Shown here one piece after another: positions 1 to 5,410 of a stretch of 7,575 bases of DNA (position 1 is its first letter; each line of letters begins with the position of its first letter). Both the position numbers and the translations under genes were made by a program. Below the pieces are notes generated by a model. It was not told the origin of the DNA, searched no databases, and saw nothing but the letters and a program-made list of their open reading frames with translations. The DNA is from an uncultured Mycoplasmatota bacterium (lineage in GTDB: Bacteria; Bacillota_I; Bacilli_A; RF39; UBA660), in contig CAMYTM010000028.1 in NCBI GenBank assembly GCA_947297555.1, forward strand, positions 1-7,575, read 5' to 3'.

Positions 1-10
1 CCTCCTTTCT
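1..10 (-). promoter_or_regulatory. Shine-Dalgarno site of a divergent gene beyond the left edge
   Basis: Read on the minus strand this is AGAAAGGAGG, a near-perfect ribosome binding site. With the strong leftward promoter just upstream it shows that a minus-strand gene starts just outside the window. The product cannot be seen. The divergent layout with the XRE gene suggests a gene repressed by that regulator. Confidence 0.75.
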
Positions 11-14
11 TTAA

Positions 15-37
15 TTTTGATGACTTTTACATCAAAA
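15..37. promoter_or_regulatory. Operator-like dyad O1 (probable XRE binding site)
   Basis: Perfect 8-base arms TTTTGATG (15-22) and CATCAAAA (30-37) surround ACTTTTA. The core matches the dyad at 91-109, giving the shared form TTGWTG-AYTTTTA-CAWCAA. Its place just downstream of the leftward start site fits repression of the divergent gene. That the XRE protein is the binder is inferred from position. Confidence 0.7.
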
Positions 38-45
38 CTGATATT

Positions 46-74
46 ACTATAACATTACAAATTGAGTTTGTCAA
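46..74 (-). promoter_or_regulatory. Strong leftward promoter for the off-window divergent gene
   Basis: On the minus strand a -35 of TTGACA (74-69) is followed after exactly 17 bases by TATAGT (51-46), with a TG one base before the -10 (extended -10). Transcription should start near position 39. The dyad at 15-37 would then lie over the first transcribed bases, where a bound repressor would block initiation or early elongation. Confidence 0.75.
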
Positions 75-90
75 CACAGTAATTACAAAT

Positions 91-122
91 TTGTTGATTT
101 TTACAACAATATATGCTATACT
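91..122 (+). promoter_or_regulatory. XRE gene promoter with overlapping operator dyad O2
   Basis: A -35 of TTGATT (94-99) and an extended -10, TGC-TATACT (TATACT at 117-122), are separated by 17 bases. Transcription would start near 129, ahead of the Shine-Dalgarno site at 141-147. The dyad TTGTTG (91-96) / CAACAA (104-109) covers the -35 and has the same core as the dyad at 15-37, which suggests autoregulation. The two dyad centres are about 74 bases apart, close to seven helical turns, so cooperative binding on one face of the DNA is possible. Confidence 0.7.
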
Positions 123-154
123 TAATTCAAGAAAAGAAAAAGAGGTGTATCTAT

Positions 155-763
155 ATGTTAAAGAAAAACACTACTGAACTTGGAAAAACAATAAGTGAAG
201 CAAGAGAAAAACTAGGAATATCGCAAAGAGAACTTGCTCGTAAATCAAATATGGATTGTGCCGAAGTATCAAGAATAGAGGCAGGTAAAAGATTAAAGCC
301 AAATGTTTTATATTTAAAAGGTATTGCTGAAACTCTAGGACTTAGTTTAGTTAAACTTATGAAACTTGCTGGTTATGATGATGTCGATATAAATTGGGGA
401 AAAGATTTATCAAGCAAAAGGTCTACCTCTGATTATCAAGAGCAAATAAAATCTTACGAACAATTTTATTTTGATGTTTTAGAGGAATTAGAAACAAGAA
501 GAAAAACTGATTTTGCTATTAAAGGTGGAATTGCTGATTTAATTGATAAGTTAGAACTTGCTAAACTAGAAAATAAAGAAATATCAAATAATGAAATACT
601 AGATAGATTAAAAGAACTAATTCCTATGATTAGACCTAACCTCGAAAAACTAGATAAATCAAAATACCCTAAATTTGATAGAGGGGTATTTCCTAAAACT
701 GAAATAAAATCTACAACAAAATTAAATACTCTAACAGGAAAATTTATAGATGAAGAAAAATAA
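155..763 (+). CDS. XRE-family helix-turn-helix transcriptional regulator (element repressor)
   Basis: A 202-residue cytoplasmic DNA-binding protein. Residues about 8-70 are an HTH_3/Cro-CI type domain: the first helix contains ISEAREKLG, followed by ISQRELARKS and the recognition helix with AEVSRIEAGKR. Residues 95-170 are charged and helical, perhaps for dimerisation; no peptidase or LexA-like cleavage domain is seen. The start at 155 is chosen because AGAGGTG (141-147) lies 7 bases upstream, and because the promoter -10 (117-122) falls inside the longer frame that opens at 113. The gene is divergent from an off-window gene, with matching dyads on both promoters, as in phage and ICE immunity repressors. 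No ImmA-like protease gene lies downstream. The family call is firm; the target and inducer are inferred. Confidence 0.85.
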   Translation: MLKKNTTELGKTISEAREKLGISQRELARKSNMDCAEVSRIEAGKRLKPNVLYLKGIAETLGLSLVKLMKLAGYDDVDINWGKDLSSKRSTSDYQEQIKSYEQFYFDVLEELETRRKTDFAIKGGIADLIDKLELAKLENKEISNNEILDRLKELIPMIRPNLEKLDKSKYPKFDRGVFPKTEIKSTTKLNTLTGKFIDEEK

Positions 764-851
764 AATTACGAACACGTTTTGTTTTTATGTTAGTAAAAAT
801 GAAAGTGGGAAAAGTAATTTTATTCATCAATACTTTTGTGATAACAAAAGA

Positions 852-905
852 AAAAAATAACCTTTTTGCTTTAGTCGATAGACTTTAGCAATTAGGTTAT
901 TTTTT
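852..905. terminator. Bidirectional Rho-independent terminator
   Basis: Arms 852-863 (AAAAAATAACCT) and 894-905 (AGGTTATTTTTT) pair perfectly. Inside, 866-870 pairs with 887-891 and 873-876 with 881-884, interrupted only by two symmetric TT/TT mismatches, around a GATA loop. There is a T run at the 3' end on either strand. It can end rightward transcripts from the XRE gene and leftward ones from the ABC operon that pass through the oriT region. A smaller 7-bp hairpin (CTTTTGT/ACAAAAG) lies just before it at 833-850. Confidence 0.8.
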
Positions 906-907
906 AT

Positions 908-1032
908 AAAAAGACGTAGCACGTTTCTGTTTGATTTAGCAAATGAAAGTGGCGATAGTCTTTTTCTTTTTATGAAACGCAAGTGAAATAAAAAGGCAAC
1001 AATATTACTTACGTTAGTTTGTAATATGTTGC
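908..1032 (+). other. Two-hairpin structured element, copy 1 (possible single-strand origin or structured RNA)
   Basis: Part A (908-965): outer stem AAAAAGAC (908-915) / GTCTTTTT (958-965), then GTAGCACGTTT (916-926), a variable hairpin (930-943), and TGAAAGTGGCGATAG (944-958). Inside, CAC 920-922 pairs with GTG 949-951 and TTTC 924-927 with GAAA 945-948. Part B (996-1032): arms 996-1008 and 1021-1032 with one bulged A, and a 12-base loop TTACGTTAGTTT. Both parts recur in the same order on the minus strand at 5410-5312. The GGCGATAG stretch resembles the CS-6 motif (TAGCGA/T) of rolling-circle plasmid single-strand origins. The element lies 33 bases before the oriT hairpin on the strand that would be transferred. 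The structure is seen directly; the function is inferred. Confidence 0.6.
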
Positions 1033-1047
1033 TTAAAAGGGGTTTCA

Positions 1048-1125
1048 AAAGGGATCACCCTTTGCACACATCGTTATTGGCTCTGCCAATATCGTAGTGT
1101 GTTACCTAGTCGTCAAGAACTAGGT
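1048..1125 (+). other. oriT: oriT of MobV/pMV158 type, nick between 1101 and 1102
   Basis: Positions 1095-1104 read TAGTGTGTTA, identical to the nick sequence TAGTGTG/TTA known for pMV158 MobM. The nick would fall between G1101 and T1102 on the + strand. An imperfect hairpin ends exactly at the nick: CACAC 1065-1069 with GTGTG 1097-1101, CG 1072-1073 with CG 1093-1094, and TATTGGC 1075-1081 with GCCAATA 1085-1091, around a TCT loop. It is flanked by AAAGGG/CCCTTT (1048-1053/1058-1063) and by ACCTAGT/ACTAGGT (1104-1110/1119-1125). The relaxase would bind the 5' end at T1102 and lead the ABC, tetR, mob and recombinase genes into the recipient in that order. The site lies about 2.4 kb from the mob stop codon, not directly upstream of mob as is usual. 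Confidence 0.85.
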
Positions 1126-1174
1126 TTTAACCGAGCTATTAGTTACATAGTTTCTTTTAGATTTTTGACACAAA

Positions 1175-2908
1175 TTATTTTTCAATAATTTCAGTTTCAC
1201 ATAATCTTTTATATTCTTTATTAGATTTTGATAGTTCTTTATGTGTCCCACTATCTATTATTTGACCATTTTGTAATATCATAATTTCATCACAATTTAC
1301 TATTGTTGATAATCTATGTGCTATTATTACTATCGTGTATTTATCTTTTAAATTATCGATTGCCTTTTGTATTTTACTTTGTGTTTCATTATCTAAAGCA
1401 GATGTTGCTTCATCAAATAAAATAATTTTAGTCTTTTGTACTAATGCACGAGCAATAGCTAATCTTTGTCTTTGCCCTCCAGATAAATTTACTCCACCTT
1501 CTCCAACAACAGTATCATATTTTTGAGGTAAACTATTTATAAAATCATCTAAACAAGCTAAACGACAAGCATTTTCTATTTCTTCATCAGTTATATCATT
1601 TTTAACAAGTTTTAAATTATCTTTTATGCTCAGATTAAATATATATGGATTTTGACTAATTATTGTAATGTTTCCTCTTATTGATTCTTCATCTAATTCT
1701 TTTATGTCTATTCCATCAATAGAGATAAAGCCACTTTTAGTATCATACATTTTACATAAAAGATTAAACATAGTTGTTTTACCTTCACCACTTTTTCCAA
1801 CTATACCGTAAGTTTTATTTGCTTCTATTTTTAAATTTAATTTATTTAATATTGCATTTTTATCGTCATATGAGAACACTACATTTTTAAATTCAAATTC
1901 GCCTACAATATTATTGATGTGCTTATCTCCAAATTTTTCTTTTTTAAATTTTTCATTGTTAATTATATCAAAAACTCTATTGCAAGAAATGTTAAAACTT
2001 TTACACTCTTCAAACAAAGATGATACAGTACCCATTAAATCTGTAAGAACAGTAGATCTATAACTATAAAGTGCTACTGCAATGGCAACTGTAATTATAT
2101 CTTTAGTAACTAAATATATCAAAGCAACTATAGTAATAAATTCAAAGAAATCTTTTAATAAATCTATTACTAAATTAAAGCCCATATCAATATTTCTCAT
2201 TTCGAAATTTTTTTCACTTTGAAATTTAACATTTTTGTCTAATTCTTTCATAAAACTTTCTTTAGCAAATAACATTTTAATATCTCTTGCACCTCTTACT
2301 AATTCTCCAGTAAGTCCCGCTACTTTATCACTTTGATTTCTAAATTCAATATCTTTCGTTCCAACTTGCTCATTTTTAATATAATGTAATATTGTTAGTA
2401 TTACTGCTGCTATTAGATAGTAAATAAACATATGATAGTCTATTACTAATATGGCAACAAATGATCCAATATTAGATAAGAAACCTGTTAGTTTTCCCAT
2501 TCCAGTCGTAAACATTCCAGCCATTTTATCAGTATCGTTAGTAAGTCTTTGAATAAAAGTACCACTAGAATTAGAATCTAATGTAGATTGTTCTAATTTT
2601 AATGTTTCTCTCCCTAAAGACATCTGCATATTTCTAACAGTACCTCTTCTAAATATTTGTGTATTTTTTCTAATAATTAATGTTTTAAATTCATTCACTG
2701 TACTTATACCTAATAATATTAAAGCCATAAAAATAGCTTGATTCCATATAGAATCAGTAAAATTAACAATAAATTTAGCTGATACAAGCGGAACACTAAT
2801 ATTTATTACTATACCAACTATACAACATATTATTTGAATTATTAAACAAGATTTATATTCCTTTCCATAACTATAAACCCTTTTTAAGTTTCTTATAGTT
2901 TCTTTCAT
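1175..2908 (-). CDS. ABC exporter half-transporter (TMD-NBD fusion, MsbA/BmrA-like)
   Basis: A 577-residue membrane exporter of the ABC-B type. Residues 1-310 are the membrane domain, with hydrophobic segments near 20-43, 57-79, 140-158, 160-177, 247-268 and 270-290. Residues 335-577 are a complete ATPase: A-loop Tyr347, Walker A GKSGEGKTT (371-379), Q-loop Gln419, signature LSGGQ (475-479), Walker B IILFDE with catalytic Glu500, D-loop SALD (503-506) and switch His531. All key residues are present, so one gene could make an active homodimer; no second half-transporter is next to it. No peptidase C39 domain is present, so bacteriocin processing is unlikely. The ATG directly follows the TAG of the TetR gene, with AAGGAAG (2923-2917) as binding site, so the two are probably translationally coupled. 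Drug or toxic-compound export under TetR control is the likeliest role; the substrate is unknown. Confidence 0.9.
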   Translation of the reverse strand: MKETIRNLKRVYSYGKEYKSCLIIQIICCIVGIVINISVPLVSAKFIVNFTDSIWNQAIFMALILLGISTVNEFKTLIIRKNTQIFRRGTVRNMQMSLGRETLKLEQSTLDSNSSGTFIQRLTNDTDKMAGMFTTGMGKLTGFLSNIGSFVAILVIDYHMFIYYLIAAVILTILHYIKNEQVGTKDIEFRNQSDKVAGLTGELVRGARDIKMLFAKESFMKELDKNVKFQSEKNFEMRNIDMGFNLVIDLLKDFFEFITIVALIYLVTKDIITVAIAVALYSYRSTVLTDLMGTVSSLFEECKSFNISCNRVFDIINNEKFKKEKFGDKHINNIVGEFEFKNVVFSYDDKNAILNKLNLKIEANKTYGIVGKSGEGKTTMFNLLCKMYDTKSGFISIDGIDIKELDEESIRGNITIISQNPYIFNLSIKDNLKLVKNDITDEEIENACRLACLDDFINSLPQKYDTVVGEGGVNLSGGQRQRLAIARALVQKTKIILFDEATSALDNETQSKIQKAIDNLKDKYTIVIIAHRLSTIVNCDEIMILQNGQIIDSGTHKELSKSNKEYKRLCETEIIEK

Positions 2909-3463
2909 CTAAATCACTTCCTTTAAATTATTTATAATGTTTGTTATTAAGTTTTTAATTTCCTGTTCATTTACTAAGATACTTTTACATGCAATTTGAC
3001 AAGATAGTCCATGAGTATAAAATCTAACATCTCTATACAATTTTTCAGATTGTTTTTTTGTTAATTTATATTGTTTCGGAATGGATTTAATTGTATCAAT
3101 ATTTTGTGGTGAATTTAATACTTCTTCTATGGTTCTTGTTCCTGCCAAATCACTCATAAATAATGCCTTAAATATATTAGATTCTTTAAGTGCAAATAAT
3201 GCGTATGCAAAACTGATAGTGTATAAATAGTTTTCTTTATCTACAATATTGTAAATAAAATCATTGTAATAATCATGTAAGTATTCCTTTAGATTCTTTT
3301 TTAATTCATCCATACTACCAAAGTTTTTGAATATAGGCTGAGTTGAGCAGCCAATGTATTTGCACAAATCTCTAGCATTCATTGAATCTATTCCTTTTTC
3401 TTTAATAAAATCTTTTGACTTTTCTAAAATAACATTTTCATTGAATACTATTTTTCTTGCCAA
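2909..3463 (-). CDS. TetR/AcrR-family transcriptional regulator of the ABC exporter
   Basis: A 184-residue one-component repressor. The N-terminal HTH spans about residues 8-55 (NENVILEKSKDFIKEKG, then ARDLCKYIGCSTQPIFKNFGS, the typical TetR recognition helix with a Phe-Lys-Asn-Phe ending). Residues 60-184 are helical and form the variable ligand and dimer domain, including RDVRFYTHGLSCQIACKS. The start is taken as TTG at 3463, giving MARKIVF, because AGGAGGT (3477-3471) lies 7 bases upstream. The GTG at 3472 overlaps that site and cannot be used. The stop TAG abuts the exporter ATG. Two dyads with the same core flank its promoter, so it probably represses its own operon until an exported ligand binds. 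Family call firm; ligand unknown. Confidence 0.88.
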   Translation of the reverse strand: MARKIVFNENVILEKSKDFIKEKGIDSMNARDLCKYIGCSTQPIFKNFGSMDELKKNLKEYLHDYYNDFIYNIVDKENYLYTISFAYALFALKESNIFKALFMSDLAGTRTIEEVLNSPQNIDTIKSIPKQYKLTKKQSEKLYRDVRFYTHGLSCQIACKSILVNEQEIKNLITNIINNLKEVI

Positions 3464-3486
3464 TAAAAACACCTCCTAAACAAATT

Positions 3487-3504
3487 AAATAACGTTTGTT
3501 ATTT
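3487..3504. promoter_or_regulatory. TetR operator 1 (at the transcription start)
   Basis: A perfect dyad AAATAAC-GTTT-GTTATTT lies directly after the tetR -10 and covers the expected start near 3498. It shares its arms with the dyad at 3534-3557. Binding by the neighbouring TetR protein is inferred. Confidence 0.75.
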
Positions 3505-3532
3505 ATTATACTATTTTTCTTATAATTGTCAA
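3505..3532 (-). promoter_or_regulatory. Promoter of the tetR-ABC operon
   Basis: On the minus strand TTGACA (3532-3527) is followed after 16 bases by TATAAT (3510-3505). Both boxes are perfect consensus, so the operon should be strongly expressed when the repressor is released. Confidence 0.8.
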
Positions 3533-3533
3533 G

Positions 3534-3557
3534 ATAAAATAACAAAAGTTATTTTAT
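3534..3557. promoter_or_regulatory. TetR operator 2, overlapping the mob stop codon
   Basis: Perfect 10-base arms ATAAAATAAC (3534-3543) and GTTATTTTAT (3548-3557) enclose AAAA. The inner core AAATAAC-N4-GTTATTT equals operator 1, with centres 50 bases apart. It sits just upstream of the -35 box and includes the TAA of the relaxase gene (3554-3556). In RNA form it is a hairpin at the end of mob, so it may also weaken read-through from mob into tetR. Confidence 0.65.
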
Positions 3558-4840
3558 AGACTGATTTCATTATCATCTTTATTTTTGTCATCATAAGACC
3601 TCTTGCCAGTTTTTAAATAGCTAGGCACTCCTGCATAATCAAATAATTCATTTTCTTTAGTTGTACCTTTTGAAATATCATAAACATCATTAGAATCAAA
3701 ATCTTCATTGTCATAATAGTCTTTTATTTCACTTGTAGTACGATCTTTTGTCTTTTCATTACCAATCTGTAGTAATTCCCTAAAAAAGTGTTTTATAGCT
3801 TCCAAAATAGCTTTTAAATAGTCTTTAAGATGATTGTTCTCTTTTATTAAGTTTTGATTTCTAGTAGTAAGTGCTTTTACTTCTCTTTGTAGATTATTTT
3901 TTTCTTTTTCTAGTGTTTGATGGCTTTGAGTATAAGTATCAATTTCATTAAATAACTCATTTATCTTAGGTTGAAATTCTACTGCTTTTTTTGTTTCCTT
4001 AATAACATTTTTCATACTATCAAAAGTATCTTTTCGTACTCTTACATAATCTTTATCAATAATAGTGTTTTTGGTTGTTTTCATTTTTTCTTTAAAATCA
4101 TTTATAGCATTATCAAGACTTTTGTTAATAGTAGTTACCTTATCTTCATAATATCTAGTAGTTTTCTTAAATTCTTTAATTTTAATATGTTTTCTATCAC
4201 TATTTTTAATACCTCGTTCTAATTCAAAACCAGCCTCTCTTAATCTCAAATTATAGACATCTTGTAATTGTGATAAATGAATATTGTCTTTAATATATTG
4301 CTTTTTAGAAATAGTAAATCTTTCAGTGTTGGTTCTCTTATCTAACTTTTTAACAAGTGGTACTACAACACAATGAATATGTGGTGTTAATTCATCTAAA
4401 TGTATTGTTGCATGTAAAACTTGTTCTTTTTTATAACCTAAATCATTATAAACAAAGTCCATACAAGTATCTGCCCATCTCATTATTTCATCTTTACTCA
4501 TATTATCAAAAAATTTATGGGTTGCCGTAAACATTAATTCATCAGCTACAACACTTTTAGATTTATTTAACATTTCATTAAAGGTTCGTTTTCTATCATC
4601 TCGTTCAGTTTTCATTCTTTCGTTATGTTCACGTTCATAATCTTTTACAAGCATTTTAAAACCCTTAACATATTTTTCTGCTAAGAGTACTAATTCTATA
4701 TTATTTTTGGTTAATTCTAATTTGATATTAGGATTGCTTTTATAAGCTTTTTTCTCACGTTTATTATGCGATCCGATTTGTGCTAAATCATTTATAGTCA
4801 TTATTGGTTGACTTCTAAATATTCCATAATTTAAATTCAT
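3554..4840 (-). CDS. mob: MobV-family (Pre/Mob) relaxase
   Basis: A 428-residue conjugative relaxase that nicks oriT and pilots the single strand. The N-terminal motif GSHNKREKKAYKSNPNI (23-39) matches MobV motif I; His25 aligns by position with the nucleophile His22 of pMV158 MobM. The metal-binding motif HLDELTPHIH (147-156) is intact, with all three His residues, as is FELERG (205-210). Residues about 295-350 are a predicted coiled coil, and the C-terminus (365-428) is acidic and variable. The length is typical of the family. The start is supported by GAGGT (4851-4847), 6 bases upstream. Its cognate oriT is most likely the TAGTGTG/TTA site at 1095-1104, now separated from it by the tetR-ABC operon. 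No coupling protein or secretion genes are present, so it must use a helper. Confidence 0.92.
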   Translation of the reverse strand: MNLNYGIFRSQPIMTINDLAQIGSHNKREKKAYKSNPNIKLELTKNNIELVLLAEKYVKGFKMLVKDYEREHNERMKTERDDRKRTFNEMLNKSKSVVADELMFTATHKFFDNMSKDEIMRWADTCMDFVYNDLGYKKEQVLHATIHLDELTPHIHCVVVPLVKKLDKRTNTERFTISKKQYIKDNIHLSQLQDVYNLRLREAGFELERGIKNSDRKHIKIKEFKKTTRYYEDKVTTINKSLDNAINDFKEKMKTTKNTIIDKDYVRVRKDTFDSMKNVIKETKKAVEFQPKINELFNEIDTYTQSHQTLEKEKNNLQREVKALTTRNQNLIKENNHLKDYLKAILEAIKHFFRELLQIGNEKTKDRTTSEIKDYYDNEDFDSNDVYDISKGTTKENELFDYAGVPSYLKTGKRSYDDKNKDDNEISL

Positions 4841-4935
4841 ATATCTACCTCACTTTCTTTACACAAAATAAAAAGATATGATTTTTCACATACCTTTGCT
4901 AATTTCATAACCGAATTTTCATAAGTTTTTACTTT

Positions 4936-4964
4936 ATTTTAATTTTATTAAGTATTTGTATCAA
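4936..4964 (-). promoter_or_regulatory. Promoter of the mob gene
   Basis: On the minus strand TTGATA (4964-4959) is followed after 17 bases by TAAAAT (4941-4936), predicting a start near 4929 and an untranslated leader of about 90 bases. The -35 lies in the left arm of an inverted repeat: AAGTATT-TG-TATCAAT at 4950-4965 against ATTGATA-CCAT-AATACTT at 4996-5013. This could be a regulator site or a hairpin. Confidence 0.55.
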
Positions 4965-4985
4965 TTAGAGGACATTTTTCTTATT

Positions 4986-5132
4986 TTATACGTTTATTGA
5001 TACCATAATACTTAAATTATAATCAGTTTTTGCTTTTTCTTTGTGTTTTACAATTATGTTTTTTTCTTCAATTTTTCCTTTAAAATAAAGCAAATCTTGT
5101 ATTTTTTTATTTTGTGTCATTTGTAAGGTCAT
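4986..5132 (-). CDS. Small hypothetical protein (48 aa) upstream of mob
   Basis: An open frame from ATG at 5132 to TAA, beginning MTLQMTQNKKIQDLLYF and ending in NLSIMVSINV. The product is charged and Lys-rich, with no signal peptide, Cys motif or membrane segment. In DNA this AT-rich a 48-codon frame without a stop is unlikely by chance, and the composition (Asp, Glu, Lys, Val) looks protein-like. The binding site is odd: AGGGG ends only 3 bases before the ATG, and that GGGG also forms part of a hairpin at 5136-5172. A start at the second Met (5120) is possible. It is on the mob strand and ends about 20 bases before the mob -35 box. I do not recognise it; an accessory role in mobilization is only a guess. 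Confidence 0.4.
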   Translation of the reverse strand: MTLQMTQNKKIQDLLYFKGKIEEKNIIVKHKEKAKTDYNLSIMVSINV

Positions 5133-5135
5133 AGT

Positions 5136-5195
5136 CCCCTATAAATTTTGACACAAGTATCAAAATATGGGGGGCTAAGGTTTAGGCAACCTTAG
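5136..5195. other. Cluster of hairpins upstream of the small ORF
   Basis: CCCC (5136-5139) can pair with GGGG (within 5169-5174) around TTTTGA (5146-5151) / TCAAAA (5160-5165). Next to it is a perfect 8-bp hairpin, CTAAGGTT (5175-5182) / AACCTTAG (5188-5195), with a 5-base loop. The stretch is much more GC-rich than its surroundings. It precedes the 48-codon ORF on the minus strand and may be a leader RNA structure or part of a second transfer or replication region. No nick consensus is recognised in it. Confidence 0.45.
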
Positions 5196-5204
5196 AATCC
5201 ACCT

Positions 5205-5257
5205 GTCTTATTTCGTAATATTTCAAAACTTCGTAATGGAATAAAACTACATAAGAC
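5205..5257. repeat. Inverted repeat enclosing a TTCGTAAT direct repeat
   Basis: GTCTTAT (5205-5211) and ATAAGAC (5251-5257) are perfect inverted arms 39 bases apart. Between them TTCGTAAT occurs twice (5212-5219 and 5230-5237), with 18 bases from start to start. The reverse complement of this octamer, ATTACGAA, also occurs at 765-772, just after the XRE gene. No function is recognised. Confidence 0.35.
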
Positions 5258-5261
5258 TTCT

Positions 5262-5294
5262 GATAAAATAATAAGCACTGCTTTTTATTTTATC
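5262..5294. terminator. Bidirectional terminator-like hairpin between recombinase and mob regions
   Basis: Sixteen-base arms (5262-5277 and 5279-5294) pair with one mismatch, with core AAGCA/TGCTT. T-rich sequence follows the core on either strand. On the minus strand it lies 149 bases after the recombinase stop and is the best candidate for ending that transcript before the mob region. Confidence 0.55.
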
Positions 5295-5311
5295 TATGAA
5301 AATTATTCAAG

Positions 5312-5410
5312 TAATTGCAAACTATCGTAAGCAATTATTTCATAATTTTATTTAAACAATCTATCGCTACTTTCACGAGTAAACTCGCAAAACGTACCAC
5401 GGTTGTTATA
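5312..5410 (-). other. Two-hairpin structured element, copy 2 (opposite strand to copy 1)
   Basis: Read on the minus strand. Part A (5407-5356): AACAA / TTGTT outer pairing, GTGGTACGTTT (5400-5390), a hairpin CGAG-TTTA-CTCG, and TGAAAGTAGCGATAG (5375-5361). Against copy 1 the two conserved blocks differ at 3 of 26 positions. Two of these compensate: the C-G pair 920/951 becomes T-A (5396/5368). Part B (5337-5312): TAATTGC / GCAATTA arms with loop TTACGATAGTTT, one base different from the copy 1 loop. GTAGCGATAG contains TAGCGA, the plasmid CS-6 consensus. It lies just downstream of the recombinase gene, on the same strand. Confidence 0.6.

Noticed and set aside
113..154. Longer 5' end of the XRE frame (ATG at 113)
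   Set aside because: The -10 box (117-122) lies inside it and there is no binding site, while AGAGGTG precedes the ATG at 155 at good spacing.
787..888. 33-codon plus-strand frame after the XRE gene
   Set aside because: No Shine-Dalgarno site, and it ends inside the terminator stem.
827..1048. 73-codon minus-strand frame
   Set aside because: It runs through the terminator and the duplicated hairpin elements, has no binding site, and its residues follow from AT-rich repeats.
1163..1173. TTTTGACACAA shared by 1163-1173 and 5146-5156, with TTTGACAC also at 7428-7435, considered as att or regulator sites
   Set aside because: Short and AT-rich, without consistent placement relative to promoters or likely element ends; chance is enough to explain it.
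1335..1526. 63-codon plus-strand frame
   Set aside because: Antisense shadow of the ABC ATPase domain, whose motifs are intact on the minus strand.
3464..3472. GTG start for the TetR gene at 3472
   Set aside because: The GTG overlaps the AGGAGGT binding site; TTG at 3463 has correct spacing and gives a typical TetR N-terminus.
3971..4222. 83-codon plus-strand frame rich in Phe, Ser and Ile
   Set aside because: Antisense shadow of the relaxase coiled-coil region; no start signals.
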